A stretch of 64,000 nucleotides of DNA, taken from Burkholderia thailandensis E264 (GTDB lineage: Bacteria > Pseudomonadota > Gammaproteobacteria > Burkholderiales > Burkholderiaceae). The stretch spans positions 2,232,001 to 2,296,000 of the forward strand of contig NC_007650.1 in the NCBI RefSeq assembly GCF_000012365.1, written 5' to 3'. Shown piece by piece: positions 26,672-34,958 of the stretch (the first letter of the stretch is position 1; every line of letters starts with the position of its first letter). The notes beneath the pieces were generated by a model. That model saw only the letters and a list, made by a program, of their open reading frames with translations. It made no database searches and was not told the origin of the DNA. The translations under genes were made by a program, and so were the position numbers.

Positions 26672-28735
26672 TCAGAAATCCTTCACGAGACGCAGCGCGT
26701 CATAGATCGCGCCATGGATGTTGTGCATCGAGATGCAGTCGCCGACGCGAAACAGCAGGAAGCGCCCGTTGCCGAGCGCCTCCGAGAGGCACGGCTGCGG
26801 CTCGGCGGCGAACAGCTTGTGCACGTCGATCTGGCCGCGGTTGACCGATTCGGGCTTCAGCCTCCAGTACAGCGCGTCGTTCGGCGTGATGCCGTTCTCG
26901 ATCACGACCTGATCGACCGCGCGCTCCTCCTGCTCCTCCGTGTATTCGTTGCGCAGCACCGCGATCTTCTTGCCGTCCTCTTCATAGACGCGATCGAGCC
27001 AGTGGTTCGGCGTGTGAATCACGCCCTGCGCGTAGAGCCGGCGATAGAAGATCGGGAACGTCGTGCCGCCGCAGTCGTCGGCAACCTTCACGTCCGGCGT
27101 GACGATCTCGACGTTCGAGCCCCGGCTCGCGATGAAGTCCGCGACGCCCGCGCCCGCATGCGTGCTGACGCCGTCGTAGACGAGCACGTTCTTGCCCGGC
27201 TCGACGCGGCCCGACAGGATGTCCCACGAACTGACCGCGAGCCCGTCTGCGACGCCCCAGTCCGGCACCTGATCGGTGAAGCTGCGCCCGCCCGTGGCGA
27301 GCACGATGATGTCCGGCTTCTCCGCCAGGATCGTCTTTTCGTCCGCCTCGACGCCAAGCCGCCTGTCGACGCCGAGCCGCTTCGTCTCCATGTCGAACCA
27401 GCGCACGATGCCCGCCATCTGCTCGCGCTGCGGCGCTTTCGCCGCGAGCATGATCTGCCCGCCGACTTCGCGGTTCTTCTCGAACAACACGACCTCGTGC
27501 CCGCGCGAACGCGCGACGCGCGCCGCCTCCAGGCCCGCGGGGCCCGCGCCGACCACGACGACCTTGCGCTTCGGCCCGCGCGTCTTCTCGATCACGTGCG
27601 GCATCGTCGCCTCGCGCGACGTCGCCGCGTTCTGCACGCACAGCACGTCGAGCCCGTTGTACTGGCGGTCGATGCAGTAGTTCGCGCCGACGCACTGCTT
27701 GATCTCGTCCTCGCGGCCGTCGCGGATCTTGATCACCATGTGCGGATCGGCGATCTGCGCGCGCGTCATGCCGACGAGGTCGACCATCCCGTTCGCGAGC
27801 AGACGCTCGGCCTGGCCCGCGTCGCGAATGCTCTGCGCATGCATCACCGGAATCTTGACGACCGACTTGATGCCCGCCGCGAGATGCACGAACGGCTCGG
27901 GCGGCAGCGCCATCGGCGGCATGCAGTTCGCGAGCGTGTTGTGCGTGTCCGCGCCCGAGCCGATCACGCCGAGGTAATCGATCAGGCCCGTCTCGGACAT
28001 CGCCTGCGCGATTTCCTTCAGTTGCTCGTGGTCGAGGCCGTCCTCGTGGAATTCGTCGCCGCACATCCGCAGGCCGACGCAGAAATCGCGGCCGACCGCC
28101 TCGCGCACCGCCTTCAGCACTTCCACGCCGAAGCGCAAGCGGTTCTCGAGGCTGCCGCCCCATTCGTCGGCGCGGAAGTTCGTGCGCGGGCTCCAGAACT
28201 GGTCGATCAGATGCTGGTGCGCGGCAGAGATCTCGATGCCGTCCATCCCCGCATCCTTCACGCGCTTCGCGGCGGCCGCGAAATCGCCGATGATCCTGCG
28301 GATTTCCTCGACCTCGATGATCTTCGCGTTGCCGCGGTGCACGGGCTCGCGCACGCCCGACGGCGACATCAGGTGCGGCCAGTGCTCGCCGTGGAATGCC
28401 GAGCGGCGGCCCATGTGCGTCGCCTGGATCATGATCTTCGCGCCGTGGCGATGCATCGCCTCGGCAAGCCGCGCGAGCGGATCGACGATCTTGTCGGTCG
28501 ACAGGTTCACCGATTTCCACCAGCCCTGAGGGCTATCGATCGACACGGGGCTCGACCCGCCGCACACCGCGAGTCCGACGCCGCCCTTCGCCTTCTCTTC
28601 GTAGTAGCGGATATAGCGATCGCCCGGCAGGCCGCCCGGCTCCGCGTACACCTCCGCGTGCGCGGTGCTGACGATCCGGTTGCGCAGCGTCAGCTGGTTC
28701 AGCTGCAGGGGTTTGAACAGGTGGGGATAACGCAT
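26672..28735 (-). CDS. dgcA: Dimethylglycine demethylase, flavin oxidoreductase subunit (DgcA)
   Basis: This 687-residue enzyme is built like trimethylamine dehydrogenase and 2,4-dienoyl-CoA reductase. An N-terminal Old-Yellow-Enzyme FMN barrel (about 1-340, with HGAKIMIQATHMGRR and ISAAHQHLIDQFWSP) is followed by an iron-sulfur loop and then FAD/NAD-binding domains opening with VVVVGAGPAGLEAARVA. It oxidatively removes a methyl group from dimethylglycine to give sarcosine. The iron-sulfur loop reads C-V-G-A-N-Y-C with a later LC, so one of the four usual cysteines is alanine. It heads the dgcA-dgcB-etfAB run. Confidence 0.93.
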   Translation of the reverse strand: MRYPHLFKPLQLNQLTLRNRIVSTAHAEVYAEPGGLPGDRYIRYYEEKAKGGVGLAVCGGSSPVSIDSPQGWWKSVNLSTDKIVDPLARLAEAMHRHGAKIMIQATHMGRRSAFHGEHWPHLMSPSGVREPVHRGNAKIIEVEEIRRIIGDFAAAAKRVKDAGMDGIEISAAHQHLIDQFWSPRTNFRADEWGGSLENRLRFGVEVLKAVREAVGRDFCVGLRMCGDEFHEDGLDHEQLKEIAQAMSETGLIDYLGVIGSGADTHNTLANCMPPMALPPEPFVHLAAGIKSVVKIPVMHAQSIRDAGQAERLLANGMVDLVGMTRAQIADPHMVIKIRDGREDEIKQCVGANYCIDRQYNGLDVLCVQNAATSREATMPHVIEKTRGPKRKVVVVGAGPAGLEAARVARSRGHEVVLFEKNREVGGQIMLAAKAPQREQMAGIVRWFDMETKRLGVDRRLGVEADEKTILAEKPDIIVLATGGRSFTDQVPDWGVADGLAVSSWDILSGRVEPGKNVLVYDGVSTHAGAGVADFIASRGSNVEIVTPDVKVADDCGGTTFPIFYRRLYAQGVIHTPNHWLDRVYEEDGKKIAVLRNEYTEEQEERAVDQVVIENGITPNDALYWRLKPESVNRGQIDVHKLFAAEPQPCLSEALGNGRFLLFRVGDCISMHNIHGAIYDALRLVKDF

Positions 28736-28795
28736 CGCAGGCGACCTCTGGCGTTCGAATGTCTGGTGTTGCGGGTGTGGTTCCGTGTCGGCGTA

Positions 28796-29329
28796 TCAGC
28801 GAGCGATCGGCGACACTTCGAAAACGCAGTGGTCATGGCCCTCGGCCGCGCACCGCACTTCCCTCGACTGCGCGCGCGGCGCATCGCGGCCCTCCGGCGT
28901 CGTGTCGTTGACCCAGTCCAGCGCGCCCGCGAACCAGCCGGCGAACATGTAGCAGAGCTTGCCTTCCTTGCCCGGCTGCGCGAGCACGAACGACGAATGG
29001 CGCAGCTCGATCTTCGCGCGCGCGGCGGCCGGGTCGGCCTCGACGATCGAGAACAGGCCCCAGCCGCGCTGCGACAGGCGCTTCAGGTAATGCTCGAACA
29101 CCGCCATCCCGGCGATCCCGTGCTGCTTCGCTTCCTTGTCGCACCAGTGGTACGCCGACTTGTAGCCGGCCTTGTAGAGGATGTCCGCGTAGACGTCGCG
29201 GCCGAGCGCCTCTTCCACCGCCGCATGGTTGTTCGTGAAGAAATGGCGCGGCACGTACAGCATCGGCAGCGCGTCGGTGGTCCAGACGCCGGTGTTCGGA
29301 TCGACGTCGATCGGCAGTTGCGGTTGCAT
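28796..29329 (-). CDS. V4R-domain protein of the dimethylglycine operon
   Basis: This 177-residue cytoplasmic protein has a C-terminal 4-vinyl-reductase (V4R) type domain: GWGLFSIVEADP, the hydrophobic LCYMFAGWFAGALDWV, and a final CAAEGHDHCVFEV with the paired C/H-C pattern typical of V4R. V4R domains bind small ligands or metals and often act as sensors or accessory proteins. A homologue is found in the same place in the Pseudomonas dgc operon, without established function. The start MQPQLPI has GGAG eight bases upstream. It lies 60 bp before dgcA, so it should be cotranscribed. Confidence 0.75.
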   Translation of the reverse strand: MQPQLPIDVDPNTGVWTTDALPMLYVPRHFFTNNHAAVEEALGRDVYADILYKAGYKSAYHWCDKEAKQHGIAGMAVFEHYLKRLSQRGWGLFSIVEADPAAARAKIELRHSSFVLAQPGKEGKLCYMFAGWFAGALDWVNDTTPEGRDAPRAQSREVRCAAEGHDHCVFEVSPIAR

Positions 29330-29476
29330 CGTGTGGCTCCGTGGGGTAAATCGCGCGGCGTCCGGGCGCGCGCGCGGCATCGTCCGCGCGCCGACGCTCG
29401 TCGAGCCGGCGCGTGATGAATCGGATCGGTTGTGAACGGGCTGAAAGCGAGGAATGCGGACTTGGGATACGAACGT

Positions 29477-30448
29477 TTACGCGCCCCAGACCTCCTTGAA
29501 CACCCGCACCCAGTTCTCACCCATGATCTTGCGGATGCGCGATTCCTTCCAGCCGGCGCGCTCCATCGCGGCCGTCAGGTTCGGGAACTCGCCGATCGTC
29601 CGGATGCCTTCGGGATTCACGACCTTGCCGAAATTCGTGAGCCGGCGGTAGCGGCCCTTGTCGTGCGTGAGCCAGTCGAAGAAGTCGACGCTGTAGCCCT
29701 GCGTGAAATCGGTGCCGATGCCCACCGCGTCCTCGCCGATCAGGTTCACGACGTAGTCGATCGCCTCGATGTAATCGTCGATCGTCGCATCGATCCCGCG
29801 CTTGAGGAACGGCGCGAACATCGTCACGCCGACGAAGCCGCCCGCATCCGCGATTTCCTTCAACTGCTCGTCGCTCTTGTTGCGCGGATGCTCCTTCAGG
29901 CCCGACGGCAGACAGTGCGAGTAGCAAACGGGCTTCTTCGAGAACGCGATCGCCTCCGACGACGTGTTGCCGCCGACGTGCGACAGGTCGACCATGATCC
30001 CGACGCGGTTCATCTCGGCGATCACTTCGCGGCCGAAATCCGACAGCCCGCCGTCGCGCTCGTAGCACCCGGTGCCGACGAGGTTCTGCGTGTTGTAGCA
30101 AAGCTGCACGACGCGCACGCCCAGGTCGGCGAACGCCTCGACGTAGCCCAGGTTGTCCTCGAACGCGTGCGCGTTCTGGAAGCCGAGGATCACGCCCATC
30201 CTGCCCTCCCTCTTCGCGCGAGCGATGTCGTCGGTCGTGCGCACGAGCGTCAGCAGTTCGCCGTTCTCGCGGATCTGCCTTTTCATCAGCGCGATGTTGT
30301 CGACCGTCTTCGTGAAGTTCTCCCACACGGATACCGTGCAGTTCGCGGCCGTCACGCCGCCTTTGCGCATGTCTTCGAACACCGTGCGTTCGAACTTCGA
30401 AATGTTCAGGCCATCGATGATGATGCTGTCCTGGTGCAGCGTGCTCAT
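29477..30448 (-). CDS. Dipeptidase-like (M19 fold) protein of the dimethylglycine operon
   Basis: This 323-residue protein has the fold of membrane/renal dipeptidases (M19). MVDLSHVGG and VCYSHCLPSGLKEHPRN keep the later zinc histidines and the arginine region, and GIGTDFTQG keeps the late aspartate. However, the first metal motif HxD is replaced (IIDGLNISKF) and the bridging glutamate is glutamine (GFQNAH). It is therefore unlikely to be an ordinary dipeptidase. A protein of this type sits at the same place in the Pseudomonas dgc operon. GGAG before MSTLHQD sets the start. Confidence 0.82.
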   Translation of the reverse strand: MSTLHQDSIIIDGLNISKFERTVFEDMRKGGVTAANCTVSVWENFTKTVDNIALMKRQIRENGELLTLVRTTDDIARAKREGRMGVILGFQNAHAFEDNLGYVEAFADLGVRVVQLCYNTQNLVGTGCYERDGGLSDFGREVIAEMNRVGIMVDLSHVGGNTSSEAIAFSKKPVCYSHCLPSGLKEHPRNKSDEQLKEIADAGGFVGVTMFAPFLKRGIDATIDDYIEAIDYVVNLIGEDAVGIGTDFTQGYSVDFFDWLTHDKGRYRRLTNFGKVVNPEGIRTIGEFPNLTAAMERAGWKESRIRKIMGENWVRVFKEVWGA

Positions 30449-30519
30449 GGATTCTCCAGTCTTGTCGGCGCGTGGGCCGGTCGTCGTGCGAAGGCTCGGC
30501 GTTCGTTCGGTTCGGCGGC

Positions 30520-31794
30520 TCAGTAGATCGGGAAGCGCTCGCAGAGCGCGAAGATCTCGCGGCGCACGCGCTGTTCGGTCGCGTGATCGCCTGCCGGGTT
30601 CGTGCGCAGCGCGTCGAACACCTCGAGAATCAGCCGGCCGACCTCGCGGAACTCCGCCGCGCCGAAGCCGCGCGTCGTGCCCGCCGGCGTGCCGAGGCGG
30701 ATGCCCGACGTGATCGTCGGCTTCTCGGCGTCGAACGGGATGCCGTTCTTGTTGCACGTGATGCCCGAGCGCTCGAGCGCCTGCTCGACCTGCGCGCCCT
30801 TCAGGCCCTTCGGGCGCAGGTCGACGAGCAGCAGATGGTTGTCGGTGCCGCCCGTCACGAGATCGACGCCGCCCGCCTTCAGCACGTCGCCGAGCGCCTG
30901 CGCGTTCGCGAGCACGCGGTCGATATAGGTCTTGAAGTCGTCCGTGAGCGCCTCGCCGAACGCGACCGCCTTGCCGGCGATCACGTGCATCAGCGGGCCG
31001 CCCTGCAGCCCGGGGAACACCGCCGAATTGATCTTCTTCGCGATTTCCTCGTCGTTGGTCAGCACGAAGCCGCCGCGCGGGCCGCGCAGCGTCTTGTGCG
31101 TCGTCGACGTGACGACGTGCGCGTGCTCGACCGGGTTCGCGTGGCGGCCCGCGGCGATCACGCCCGCGATGTGCGCCATGTCGACCATCAGCTTCGCCCC
31201 CACCGAATCGGCGATCGCGCGAAACCGCGCGAAGTCGAGCTTGCGCGGATACGCGGAGAAGCCGGCGATGATGAGGCTCGGCTTGTGCTGCTGCGCGAGT
31301 TCCTCGACCTGGTCGTAATCGATCAGCATCGTGTCGCGGCTCACGCCGTACTGGACGGCGTTGAACCACTTGCCGGACAGCGCGGGCTTCGCGCCGTGCG
31401 TGAGGTGCCCGCCCGCGTCGAGCGACATCCCGAGCACCGTGTCGCCCGGCTTCGCGAGCGCAAGCATCACCGCGCCGTTCGCCTGCGCGCCGGAGTGCGG
31501 CTGCACGTTCGCGTGGCCGGCGTTGAAGATTTGCTTCACGCGATCGATCGCGAGCGCCTCGACTTCGTCGGCAAACTCGCAGCCGCCGTAATAGCGCTTG
31601 CCCGGATAGCCTTCCGCATACTTGTTCGTCAGCACCGAGCCCTGCGCGTCGAGCACCGCGCGCGACACGATGTTCTCCGACGCGATCAGCTCGACTTGCG
31701 ACTGCTGGCGTTCGAGTTCCTTGAGGATCGCGCCGCGCACGGACGCGTCGCGCTCGGCGAGCGATTGCGAAAAGAAGGGGTTGGCGTTCGACAT
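30520..31794 (-). CDS. glyA: Serine hydroxymethyltransferase (GlyA)
   Basis: This 424-residue PLP enzyme interconverts serine and glycine using tetrahydrofolate. [25 protein letters not shown] and the lysine in [16 protein letters not shown] (Lys234) that binds PLP are all present, and length is normal. It starts the long leftward betaine series; here it would take the glycine and methylene-tetrahydrofolate left by demethylation to serine. A separate housekeeping glyA probably exists elsewhere in the genome, but that cannot be seen here. The start MSNANPFF was chosen over an ATG five codons upstream by family length. Confidence 0.95.
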
Positions 31795-31962
31795 AAGGCG
31801 TCTCGTCACTGGATTTCGAGGGGCTCCGGGGCGGGCCCGCGGGCCCTTCGCACGGCGTTTTGGCGTTCCGCCGCAGCGGCTGCCGACGGCTCTATTCTTG
31901 TCGTTCGGATTTTTAGCCGATTGATGAATTCAGACGCTTTCTTTCCCTTTTCCGACATGTTC

Positions 31963-31982
31963 GTCACTTTTGAACAAGTGAC
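31963..31982. promoter_or_regulatory. Palindrome GTCACTT-N6-AAGTGAC upstream of glyA
   Basis: Seven-base perfect arms with a six-base spacer (TTGAAC) lie 169 bp upstream of the glyA start, in lower-GC DNA. The geometry suits a dimeric regulator. No terminator-like T-run follows. The binding protein is unknown. Confidence 0.35.
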
Positions 31983-32077
31983 CGGTCGTGCGTTTTCGCG
32001 GCGGCGGCACCGGCACGGTGCCGCCGCCGCACTCGCGCTGCGCAGCCGCTCACGGTTACGGTGCGGTGCAGCGAAAG

Positions 32078-32087
32078 GCGACCGACA
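32078..32087. promoter_or_regulatory. GGCGACCGAC motif upstream of gbdR/glyA
   Basis: This decamer is identical to the one at 6721-6730 upstream of caiX. It lies in the divergent region between glyA and gbdR, 284 bp from glyA and 115 bp from gbdR. Repetition in two control regions of the same pathway suggests a GlxA-family (GbdR or CdhR) site, by inference only. Confidence 0.4.
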
Positions 32088-32202
32088 GGAGGCTCCGCCG
32101 ATCTAGGGTTTAGCCGTATGGCACGCTAGTTGCGCTCGATTTCACAATACGCGGGCCGAGCGCCCCGGCCGCATCAAGATCAGATCCAAGGAACGCTTCC
32201 CC

Positions 32203-33228
32203 ATGTCGCCCGACCGCACCGCGTCGCTGTCTCATTTCGCGTTCATGCCGCTGCCCAACTTCACGATGATCGCGTTCACGAACGCGATCGAAGTGCTCAG
32301 GATGGCAAACTACCTGAGCGGGCAGCCGCTGTACCGCTGGTCGATCATCAGCCCTGAAGGCGGCATGGTCACGGCGAGCAACGGGCTCGCGGTCGACACT
32401 GGCCCGGCGGAATGCGCCGGGCAGCCGGACATCGTGTTCGTGTGCGGCGGCGTGGACGTGCAGCGCGCGACGCAACCCGGGCATCTCGCGGCGCTGCGCC
32501 GCTTCGCGCGCGCGGGCGTCGCGCTCGGCAGCCTCTGCACCGGCACTTATGCGCTCGCGAAGGCAGGGCTCCTCGCCGGCTACGCCTGTGCGATCCATTG
32601 GGAAAATCTGTCGGCGCTCAAGGAGGAATTTCCCGAGACGCGCTTCCTCAAGGAACTGTTCGTGATCGATCGCGATCGCGTGACCTGCACGGGCGGCGTC
32701 GCGCCGCTCGACATGATGCTGAACCTGATCGCGTCGCGCATCGGCACCGCGCGCGTCACGCAGATCGCCGAGCAGTTCATCGTCGAGCACGTGCGCGACA
32801 CGAGCGCGCAGCAGCGGATGCCGCTCGTCGCTCGGCTCGGCTCGGCGAACAAGTCGCTGTTCGAAGTGATCGCGCTGATGGAGAACAACATCGAGGAGCC
32901 GCTGTCGCGCGAGGAGCTCGCGCGGCTCGCGAACATGTCGCAGCGGCAGTTGCAGCGCCTCTTTCGCGAGCATCTCGGGATGACGCCGACGCATTACTAC
33001 CTGACGCTGCGCCTGCGCCGCGCGCGCGAGCTGCTGCTGCAGACCGACATGTCGATCATGCACATCACGATGGCGTGCGGCTTCCAGTCCGCATGCCACT
33101 TCAGCAAGAGCTACCGCGACGCGTTCGGCACCGCGCCCACCCGCGAGCGCCGCAAGCAGGTCGCGCCGCTCGCGCAGCCGTCGATGCCGGGCGGCGCGAG
33201 CGCGCCGTCGATGATGCTGCACGCGTGA
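32203..33228 (+). CDS. gbdR: GlxA-family AraC-type activator of betaine catabolism (GbdR)
   Basis: This 341-residue regulator has an N-terminal DJ-1/PfpI-like domain (about 10-190, with GSLCTGTYALAKAGLL at the nucleophile-elbow position) and a C-terminal AraC domain (about 225-315: LSREELARLANMSQRQLQRLF and MSIMHITMACGFQSACHFSKSY). GbdR of Pseudomonas activates gbcAB, dgcAB and related genes in response to glycine betaine and dimethylglycine; its divergent placement at the head of the operon supports the same role. The C-terminal tail after 320 is low-complexity. It is clearly distinct from CdhR at 6892. Confidence 0.9.
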   Translation: MSPDRTASLSHFAFMPLPNFTMIAFTNAIEVLRMANYLSGQPLYRWSIISPEGGMVTASNGLAVDTGPAECAGQPDIVFVCGGVDVQRATQPGHLAALRRFARAGVALGSLCTGTYALAKAGLLAGYACAIHWENLSALKEEFPETRFLKELFVIDRDRVTCTGGVAPLDMMLNLIASRIGTARVTQIAEQFIVEHVRDTSAQQRMPLVARLGSANKSLFEVIALMENNIEEPLSREELARLANMSQRQLQRLFREHLGMTPTHYYLTLRLRRARELLLQTDMSIMHITMACGFQSACHFSKSYRDAFGTAPTRERRKQVAPLAQPSMPGGASAPSMMLHA

Positions 33229-33320
33229 GTCTCGCCGCCGCGCCGTGCTGAGCGCCGCGCACGGGCGTCCGCGGAAACCGGAACTCGAAACCGGCCCCCG
33301 AAATCGCACACCGAAACGAA

Positions 33321-33352
33321 CGGCCCGCCGGTTCGCGAAAACCGGCGGGCCG
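33321..33352. terminator. Strong hairpin between convergent gbdR and fdhA
   Basis: CGGCCCGCCGGTT, loop CGCGAA, AACCGGCGGGCCG: a perfect 13-bp stem. It lies 92 bp after the gbdR stop and 61 bp before the fdhA stop, so it can serve both transcripts. No T-run is present. Confidence 0.65.
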
Positions 33353-33413
33353 CATCGCTGCGCGCGCGTGGTGTCGGCGCGAAACCGCACCCGCGCGCGT
33401 CTGCGTGTGCGCG

Positions 33414-34613
33414 TCAGGCCGCCTTCAGCATCCCGTGCGGATCGATGACGAATTTGCGCGGCGCGCCGCCGTCGAACTTCCTGTAGCCTTCCGGCGCATC
33501 GTCGAGCGAAATCACCGTCACGTTGACGATCTGCGCGATCGGCAGCCGGTCGAACAGGATCGCTTGCATCAGATTGCGGCTGTACTTGAGCACGGGCGTC
33601 TGGCCGGTATGGAACGAGTGCGACTTCGCCCAACCGAGGCCGAAGCGGATGCTCAGGCTGCCGTGCTTCGCGGCGGCGTCGGCGGCGCCCGGATCGTCGG
33701 TCACGTACAGGCCGGGAATGCCGATCGCGCCCGCGGGCCGCGTGATCTCCATCAGCGAGTTCAGCACCGTTGCGGGCGCCTCCTCCGCGTGACCGGACGA
33801 ACCGTGCCCGTGCGCCTCGAAGCCGACGCAGTCGACTGCGCAATCGATCTCCGGCTTGCCCAGAATCTGCTCGATCTGCTCGCCGAGCGTCGCGTCCTTC
33901 GACAGATCGACAACTTCGAAGCCCATCGCCTTCGCGTGCGCGAGACGTTCGGCGTTCATGTCGCCGACGATCGTGCACGCGGCGCCGAGCAGGCGCGCCG
34001 ACGCGGCGGCCGCCATCCCGACCGGGCCCGCGCCCGCGACGTAGACCGTCGAGCCGGGCTTCACGCCGGCCGTGACCGCGCCGTGATAGCCGGTCGGCAA
34101 GATGTCCGACAGACACGTGAGATCGCGGATCTTCGTCATGGCCCGATCGCGATCGGGGAATTTCAGCAGGTTGAAGTCGGCGTACGGCACGAGCACGTAT
34201 TCGGCCTGACCGCCGATCCAGCCGCCCATGTCGACGTAGCCGTACGCGCCGCCCGCGCGCGACGGATTCACGTTCAGGCACACGCCCGTGTGCTGCTCCT
34301 TGCACATCGCGCAGCGGCCGCACGCGACGTTGAACGGCACCGACACCAGATCGCCGATCCTCAGCGTCTCGACGTCGCGGCCCACCTCGACCACCTCGCC
34401 CGTAATCTCGTGGCCGAGCACGAGACCGACAGGCGCCGTCGTGCGGCCGCGCACCATGTGCTGATCGGAGCCGCAGATATTCGTGCTGACGACCTTCAGG
34501 ATCACGCCGTGGCCGATCGCGCGGCCGCTCGGATCAACCATCTTCGGATAGTCGATCTTCTGCACCTCGACCTTGCCCGGCCCCTGATACACGACACCTC
34601 GGTTGCTGCTCAT
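33414..34613 (-). CDS. fdhA: Glutathione-independent formaldehyde dehydrogenase (FdhA)
   Basis: This 399-residue zinc-dependent medium-chain dehydrogenase matches Pseudomonas-type formaldehyde dehydrogenase in length and motifs. The catalytic zinc site is ICGSDQHM (Cys47) and LGHEITGE, the structural zinc loop is CGRCAMCKEQHTGVC, the NAD-binding loop is GAGPVGMAAA, and the family insertion GFEAHGHGSSGHAEEAPATV is present. It oxidises formaldehyde released by betaine and dimethylglycine demethylation to formate. It is read leftwards beside gbdR, with a separate 345-bp control region. GGAG lies upstream of the ATG. Confidence 0.93.
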   Translation of the reverse strand: MSSNRGVVYQGPGKVEVQKIDYPKMVDPSGRAIGHGVILKVVSTNICGSDQHMVRGRTTAPVGLVLGHEITGEVVEVGRDVETLRIGDLVSVPFNVACGRCAMCKEQHTGVCLNVNPSRAGGAYGYVDMGGWIGGQAEYVLVPYADFNLLKFPDRDRAMTKIRDLTCLSDILPTGYHGAVTAGVKPGSTVYVAGAGPVGMAAAASARLLGAACTIVGDMNAERLAHAKAMGFEVVDLSKDATLGEQIEQILGKPEIDCAVDCVGFEAHGHGSSGHAEEAPATVLNSLMEITRPAGAIGIPGLYVTDDPGAADAAAKHGSLSIRFGLGWAKSHSFHTGQTPVLKYSRNLMQAILFDRLPIAQIVNVTVISLDDAPEGYRKFDGGAPRKFVIDPHGMLKAA

Positions 34614-34958
34614 CGCTTCGTCTCCATGTCTCGTTGGCGGTGCGCCGCGCGTCGCCCGGCCCGCGCGTACGCGCATCGGCCTGACTTGCAGCGAGCCTTC
34701 CGAGGGTAGTCCGCGAGCCAGGGGGGCGAGCGTCCAAAAACCGACATCGGCTTGGCCGCGACCGACATGCGATGGAAACGGCCGCGCCGACGCGCCATCG
34801 GCACCATAGGCACAATCGGCGACAGCGGCGATCCGCGCGACGCGCAAGCCGCACCTGCGGACACCGCTTCGCAGCGTGTCGTGAAGGCTCGCGCGACATC
34901 CGTGATGTACGCGGCGTGCGCGGCGTGCAGAGCCCTTGCGAGAATGGAGAAATGCGCA
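34614..34958. other. 345-bp control region upstream of fdhA
   Basis: It separates fdhA from the LacI-type repressor gene, both on the minus strand. Its only clear structure is the ACCGACAT direct repeat at 34740-34768. Short frames crossing it have no ribosome-binding site and are taken as chance. Confidence 0.5.
34740..34768. promoter_or_regulatory. ACCGACAT direct repeat, 21-bp spacing, upstream of fdhA
   Basis: ACCGACAT occurs at 34740-34747 and 34761-34768, exactly 21 bp apart. That is two helical turns on the same face, the classic layout for an AraC-family activator. The second copy is within GCGACCGAC, the core shared with the caiX and glyA/gbdR control regions. It lies about 130-155 bp upstream of the fdhA start. 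Confidence 0.45.

Larger units (their letters stand above)
31795..32202. other. 408-bp divergent control region between glyA and gbdR
   Basis: This region must hold the promoters of both genes. It contains a perfect 7-bp palindrome (31963-31982), CCGACAT at 31952-31958 and GGCGACCGAC at 32078-32087, all listed or discussed separately. It also has a pyrimidine-rich run (CTTTCTTTCCCTTTTCC) near 31938-31953. No small gene with a ribosome-binding site was seen. Confidence 0.6.

Noticed and set aside
26714..29416. A 900-codon open frame on the plus strand
   Set aside because: It is antisense to dgcA and the V4R gene, Arg/Ala/His-rich, lacks a ribosome-binding site and any domain; long antisense frames are normal at this G+C.
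34603..34809. A 68-codon plus-strand frame upstream of fdhA
   Set aside because: No ribosome-binding site; it crosses the fdhA start and the proposed regulatory repeats.
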